NCBI GenBank assembly: GCA_035765855.1
Contig: DASTWM010000063.1
Span: 1 to 16,341 of the forward strand
Origin: DASTWM01 sp035765855
Lineage (GTDB): Bacteria; Chloroflexota; Chloroflexia; Chloroflexales; Roseiflexaceae
DNA length: 16,341 nt
Reading direction: 5' to 3'
Shown here piece by piece: positions 14,016-16,341 of the stretch. The first letter of the stretch is position 1. Each line of letters starts with the position of its first letter. The position numbers and the translations under genes were made by a program. The notes beneath the pieces were generated by a model, which did no database searches, had not been told where the DNA came from, and saw nothing but the letters and a program-made list of their open reading frames with translations.

Positions 14016-14642
14016 CTAGGCCGAGTCCACCTGCCGGTAGCCGCCCATGCCGCTCGGCGTGAAGGTTTCGCCCAGTGCGCGCAACAGCACCGCGACAAGC
14101 ACAAGCTCTTCACGCAAGCCCTCGCGCAACGCTTCAGGACGGCGCTCGCTCCACATGTCGCTCAGGTCGGTTACATTCGTGCCAACCAGCTGCACGTACG
14201 CCAACGTCGGGCGGTCAGCACCAGAATGATAGCCGCGCCGCACTTCCACCGCGATGTACTCATCCGACGACGCAAGATCCGGCGCGACGCGCCGCACCGT
14301 CGCGCGCACGGCGGCCTGGAAGGCGCGCGTGAGATCGAGATCGCTCCGTTCGCTCTGCGCGCGCACATCCACGGTGTACGTCCAGGCAAGTTCCAGCACG
14401 CCCGGCGAAATGTCGCGCCCTTCCGCGCGAAGCTGCTGGGCTGCCGTCCATGTAAATGATACCTCTACCCATGGCGGCATCGCGCCCGGCGAAAGTGGCT
14501 CAGGATGCTCAGGAAAGAGTTCCGCGCGGTACGTGCGCTCAAGCGTTTCCGGCACAACACTTTCCGTAATAAGGTGATCATGGAGGCCAGCCATGAGCCA
14601 CGCTTCTTCAAGACCAGACGCGAGTTCGTCATATGTAATCAC
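14016..14642 (-). CDS. Hypothetical protein without lysine or cysteine
   Basis: A 208-residue soluble protein that I do not recognise. It has no signal peptide, no long hydrophobic segment and no known motif. Its composition is unusual: no Lys and no Cys, with Arg as the only strong base and many Glu and Asp. The central part, with WVEVSFTWTAAQQLRAEG, WTYTVDVRAQSERSDLDLTRAFQAAVRA and IAVEVRRGYHSG, alternates strand-like and helical stretches and suggests one compact alpha/beta domain. Start is GTG 14642 with AGGAG five bases upstream (14648-14652), a good site. A promoter lies at 14677-14705. It is divergent from the M23 peptidase and stands upstream of the dksA-like operon in the same direction. 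Intact frame, ribosome site and promoter support a real gene. Confidence 0.72.
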   Translation of the reverse strand: MITYDELASGLEEAWLMAGLHDHLITESVVPETLERTYRAELFPEHPEPLSPGAMPPWVEVSFTWTAAQQLRAEGRDISPGVLELAWTYTVDVRAQSERSDLDLTRAFQAAVRATVRRVAPDLASSDEYIAVEVRRGYHSGADRPTLAYVQLVGTNVTDLSDMWSERRPEALREGLREELVLVAVLLRALGETFTPSGMGGYRQVDSA

Positions 14643-14676
14643 AGGTGCTCCTGTTGGCTATTCCTTTTCATGATGC

Positions 14677-14705
14677 ATTGTACTCCGAAGCAACAGCGCG
14701 GGCAA
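14677..14705 (-). promoter_or_regulatory. Promoter of the lysine-free hypothetical gene
   Basis: On the minus strand, TTGCCC (14700-14705), a 17-base spacer and TACAAT (14677-14682). Each hexamer is a fair match, and spacing and position before the GTG start are right. Confidence 0.45.
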
Positions 14706-14729
14706 CTACAACCGCTCGTTAACCAGTAT

Positions 14730-14758
14730 TTGACAATTGCATGCGTACATGGTATGCT
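14730..14758 (+). promoter_or_regulatory. Sigma-70-type promoter of the M23 peptidase gene
   Basis: Perfect TTGACA (14730-14735), a 17-base spacer and TATGCT (14753-14758), with TG at 14750-14751 as an extended -10. This is the best full promoter in the window. Predicted start near 14765, which rules out the in-frame ATG at 14737. Confidence 0.75.
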
Positions 14759-14832
14759 CCCGCGCGGTTGAATGCCTCAACCGAATTTTAAGGATTTATA
14801 TACTTTTTACCTTTTTGGCCCTCGGAGGTCTC

Positions 14833-16041
14833 ATGCTACGAGAACTTACCGGTGCTCGTCAGCCTTTGTTGCTGCGCACTTTTTCACTTTCTACCTGGTC
14901 TGCATTGCTCCGCATCGCTGTGCTGGTTGCGCTGTGCTGCACCATGTTGCTCCACACCGCGACGACGCACGCCGCGGCGACATTGTGGCTGCCAACCCCG
15001 CCCGGCGAAAACTGGAAGGTTATTCAAGGGTACGGCTGCGGCACGCATACGGGCGGCGACCTGCACGCCCTCGATCTGGCAAACGCAAGCGGTCGAACGT
15101 ATGGCGCTCCGGTGCGCGCCGCAGCCGATGGCACCGTATTGATCTGGGTGCCTGCCAGCGGCACGCTTATTCTTCATCATGGCGGCGGCTTCTACACGCA
15201 ATACACGCACATGGCGAGCGCCGTTGCCACCCGGCCCGGCACCTCGTTCAAACGTGGCGACGTGATTGGAACCGTTGGCGACCGTGGCGCGCCGGGCATT
15301 CCGCATCTGCATTTCATGGCGTTTACTGCCCAGGGAGCCTACGCCTATAACCGCAAGACCGTGCCGCTCTCGTTCGCCGATGGCCCCGATCTGCCGTGGC
15401 TTGGCGGATGCAACCAGCATGGCGGGCAAGTGCTCAAGACCGGCGGGCAGGCAGCCAGCGCTGCGCCAGAAAATATTCCTGACGGGATTGCGTTCCGCAC
15501 CCCTGCCGAAACGAACCACTGGTACAACAACGACATCCCGCTGGAGGTTATCGGCACGGGCGCAGCGCGCGGCTTTGCTACCGCGTGGAACACCGACCCA
15601 CATGCCGAAGCTCCGCAGTACCAGGCCATGAGCGCCGATGCCATTCATCTTTCGCAGGCTGGCGAAGGACTGCACACGCTCCATGTACGCGGATGGGATG
15701 TGAATAGCAAACCAACTGACGCAACCTTCGGGCCGATTGGCTACGATGCGACCGCACCCACCGCGCCAGCAGCTATCGAGACAGTAATGATTACCGCCGG
15801 TGAGACAGCCGCGCTGCACTGGCAGGCATCGCACGACAATGCGTCGGGCGTGGCAGGCTACCGGGTGTACATTGGCAGCGACCCGAACGGCACATCCGAC
15901 TGGTTTGTGCCTGAGCCGCAAACCTCGACGCCGCCGCTTGGCGAAGGCACGTATATCGTGCGCGTTCAGCCCATGGATTACGCAGGCAACGTCGGCCAGT
16001 GGACCACGATTGGGACGATCATCAGCGCGAAGAAAAAGTAG
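14833..16041 (+). CDS. Secreted M23-family peptidase with C-terminal Ig/FN3-like domains
   Basis: A 402-residue exported protein. Residues 1-48 look like a long signal peptide: basic start, hydrophobic core with IAVLVALCCTMLL, cleavage near THAAA. The LytM/M23 zinc peptidase domain spans about 55-190: HTGGD gives His72 and Asp76, and the HLH pair gives His160, together the expected zinc ligands. Such enzymes cut peptidoglycan cross-links or other peptides outside the cell. Two beta-rich domains follow, one around 230-310 and a fibronectin-III-like one around 320-398 (APAAIETVMITAG, GVAGYRVYIGSD, GTYIVRVQPMDYAGN). The in-frame ATG at 14737 lies upstream of the predicted transcript start; ATG 14833 has GGAGG four bases before it. 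The substrate is inferred from the family. Confidence 0.88.
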   Translation: MLRELTGARQPLLLRTFSLSTWSALLRIAVLVALCCTMLLHTATTHAAATLWLPTPPGENWKVIQGYGCGTHTGGDLHALDLANASGRTYGAPVRAAADGTVLIWVPASGTLILHHGGGFYTQYTHMASAVATRPGTSFKRGDVIGTVGDRGAPGIPHLHFMAFTAQGAYAYNRKTVPLSFADGPDLPWLGGCNQHGGQVLKTGGQAASAAPENIPDGIAFRTPAETNHWYNNDIPLEVIGTGAARGFATAWNTDPHAEAPQYQAMSADAIHLSQAGEGLHTLHVRGWDVNSKPTDATFGPIGYDATAPTAPAAIETVMITAGETAALHWQASHDNASGVAGYRVYIGSDPNGTSDWFVPEPQTSTPPLGEGTYIVRVQPMDYAGNVGQWTTIGTIISAKKK

Positions 16042-16077
16042 CGCTTCCAGCACACGCTCGTACGATAATATATCTTT

Positions 16078-16117
16078 ATGCCACAAAGGACGCAGCATGC
16101 TGTGTCCTTTGTGGCAT
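16078..16117. repeat. 40-base near-perfect palindrome, possible terminator or dispersed repeat
   Basis: Two 20-base halves meet without a spacer. Nineteen of 20 positions pair, the exception being G opposite T. The outer arms are ATGCCACAAAGGAC and its complement; the centre is CAGCATGCTG. It lies 36 bases after the peptidase stop and before the nfo promoter. No T-run flanks it, so termination is only a guess; a miniature repeat family is the alternative. Confidence 0.55.
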
Positions 16118-16125
16118 GATGAGCA

Positions 16126-16134
16126 TGGTACAAT
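16126..16134 (+). promoter_or_regulatory. Extended -10 promoter of nfo
   Basis: TGG followed by TACAAT (16129-16134), nine bases after the palindrome. Predicted start near 16141, giving a leader of about 20 bases that holds AAGGAG. Confidence 0.55.
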
Positions 16135-16161
16135 GCTTGCACTGTTTGCAAAGGAGTACCC

Positions 16162-16341
16162 ATGAAATTTGGCGCGCACATGTCAACGTCCGGCGGGCTG
16201 CACAAAGCCTTTGCGCTTGGTGAACAGGCGGGCTGCGATACGATTCAAATCTTCAGCAAAAATCAGCAGCAGTGGCGGGCCAGGCCACTGACCGATAACG
16301 ATATCGCGCAATGGAAGGCCGAACAGGAGCGCAGCGGCCTC
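16162..16341 (+). CDS. nfo: Endonuclease IV, N-terminal part (cut by window end)
   Basis: The first 60 codons of an AP endonuclease of the Nfo family, a zinc enzyme with a TIM-barrel fold that nicks DNA at abasic sites in base excision repair. The N-terminus MKFGAHMSTSGGLHKAFALG is the family start, with the first barrel strand (FGAH), followed by GCDTIQIFSKNQQQWRARPL, which is also characteristic. The catalytic zinc ligands lie further downstream, outside the window, so completeness cannot be judged. Start at ATG 16162, five bases after AAGGAG (16151-16156). It has its own extended -10 promoter and is separated from the M23 gene by a 40-base palindrome. Confidence 0.92.
   Translation, partial: MKFGAHMSTSGGLHKAFALGEQAGCDTIQIFSKNQQQWRARPLTDNDIAQWKAEQERSGL

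Noticed and set aside
14737..14832. Longer N-terminus for the M23 peptidase.
   Set aside because: The ATG lies between the -35 and -10 boxes of a strong promoter and upstream of the predicted transcript start.
14884..16179. A 431-codon minus-strand open frame opposite the M23 peptidase.
   Set aside because: The sense frame has signal peptide, zinc ligands, promoter and ribosome site; the antisense frame has none.

Overview
This window looks like an ordinary chromosomal stretch of a GC-rich bacterium. The best guess is the phylum Chloroflexota. That rests on the 309-residue LDH-like malate dehydrogenase, the DUF2270 membrane protein, the CdaR/YbbR protein with a Pro/Thr tail and the overall gene style; it is an inference that a homology search could overturn. 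I found no rRNA, tRNA, CRISPR array, transposase, phage gene or restriction partner, and no convincing undescribed defence or mobile system.

Layout. 1-1937 (+): the 3' end of a YbbR-domain protein, gatC, and a small four-helix membrane protein. A perfect 17-bp hairpin built from heptamer repeats separates this block from asnS, which converges on it. 1995-3317 (-): asnS. 3545-4614 (+): a stand-alone receiver domain followed by an O-methyltransferase. 4624-5367 (-): a DUF2270 membrane protein, transcribed away from a + strand pair made of a D12-class DNA adenine methylase and a NarL/LuxR response regulator (5667-7247). 7264-9990 (-): a GAF/HisKA_3 sensor kinase directly followed by rsmA, converging on the response regulator. 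10068-10652 (-): an ECF-type sigma factor with a leader rich in repeats. 10936-13860 (-): a run transcribed in the order dksA/traR-like, lspA, rluD, mdh. 14016-14642 (-): an unrecognised lysine-free protein, divergent from a secreted M23 peptidase (14833-16041, +). 16162-16341 (+): the 5' end of nfo (endonuclease IV).

How the genes work together. Translation and RNA maturation are well represented: GatC for transamidation, AsnRS, RsmA for 16S rRNA and RluD for 23S rRNA. Signalling genes are also frequent: two response regulators, one kinase, one sigma factor, one DksA-like zinc-finger protein and one CdaR-like protein. The kinase and the NarL-type regulator have matching family types and lie on either side of rsmA, so they may be partners. 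Envelope functions are LspA, the M23 peptidase and three membrane or envelope proteins of unclear role.

The most striking signal is regulatory. Eight intergenic positions carry an extended -10 element (TGn followed by a TATAAT-like hexamer), usually without a good -35 box. These elements helped decide several start codons. Other notable items are two large intergenic hairpins, overlapping divergent promoters before dam, a terminator-like hairpin at the predicted 5' end of the dksA-like mRNA, and a lost metal-ligand Asp in the O-methyltransferase.
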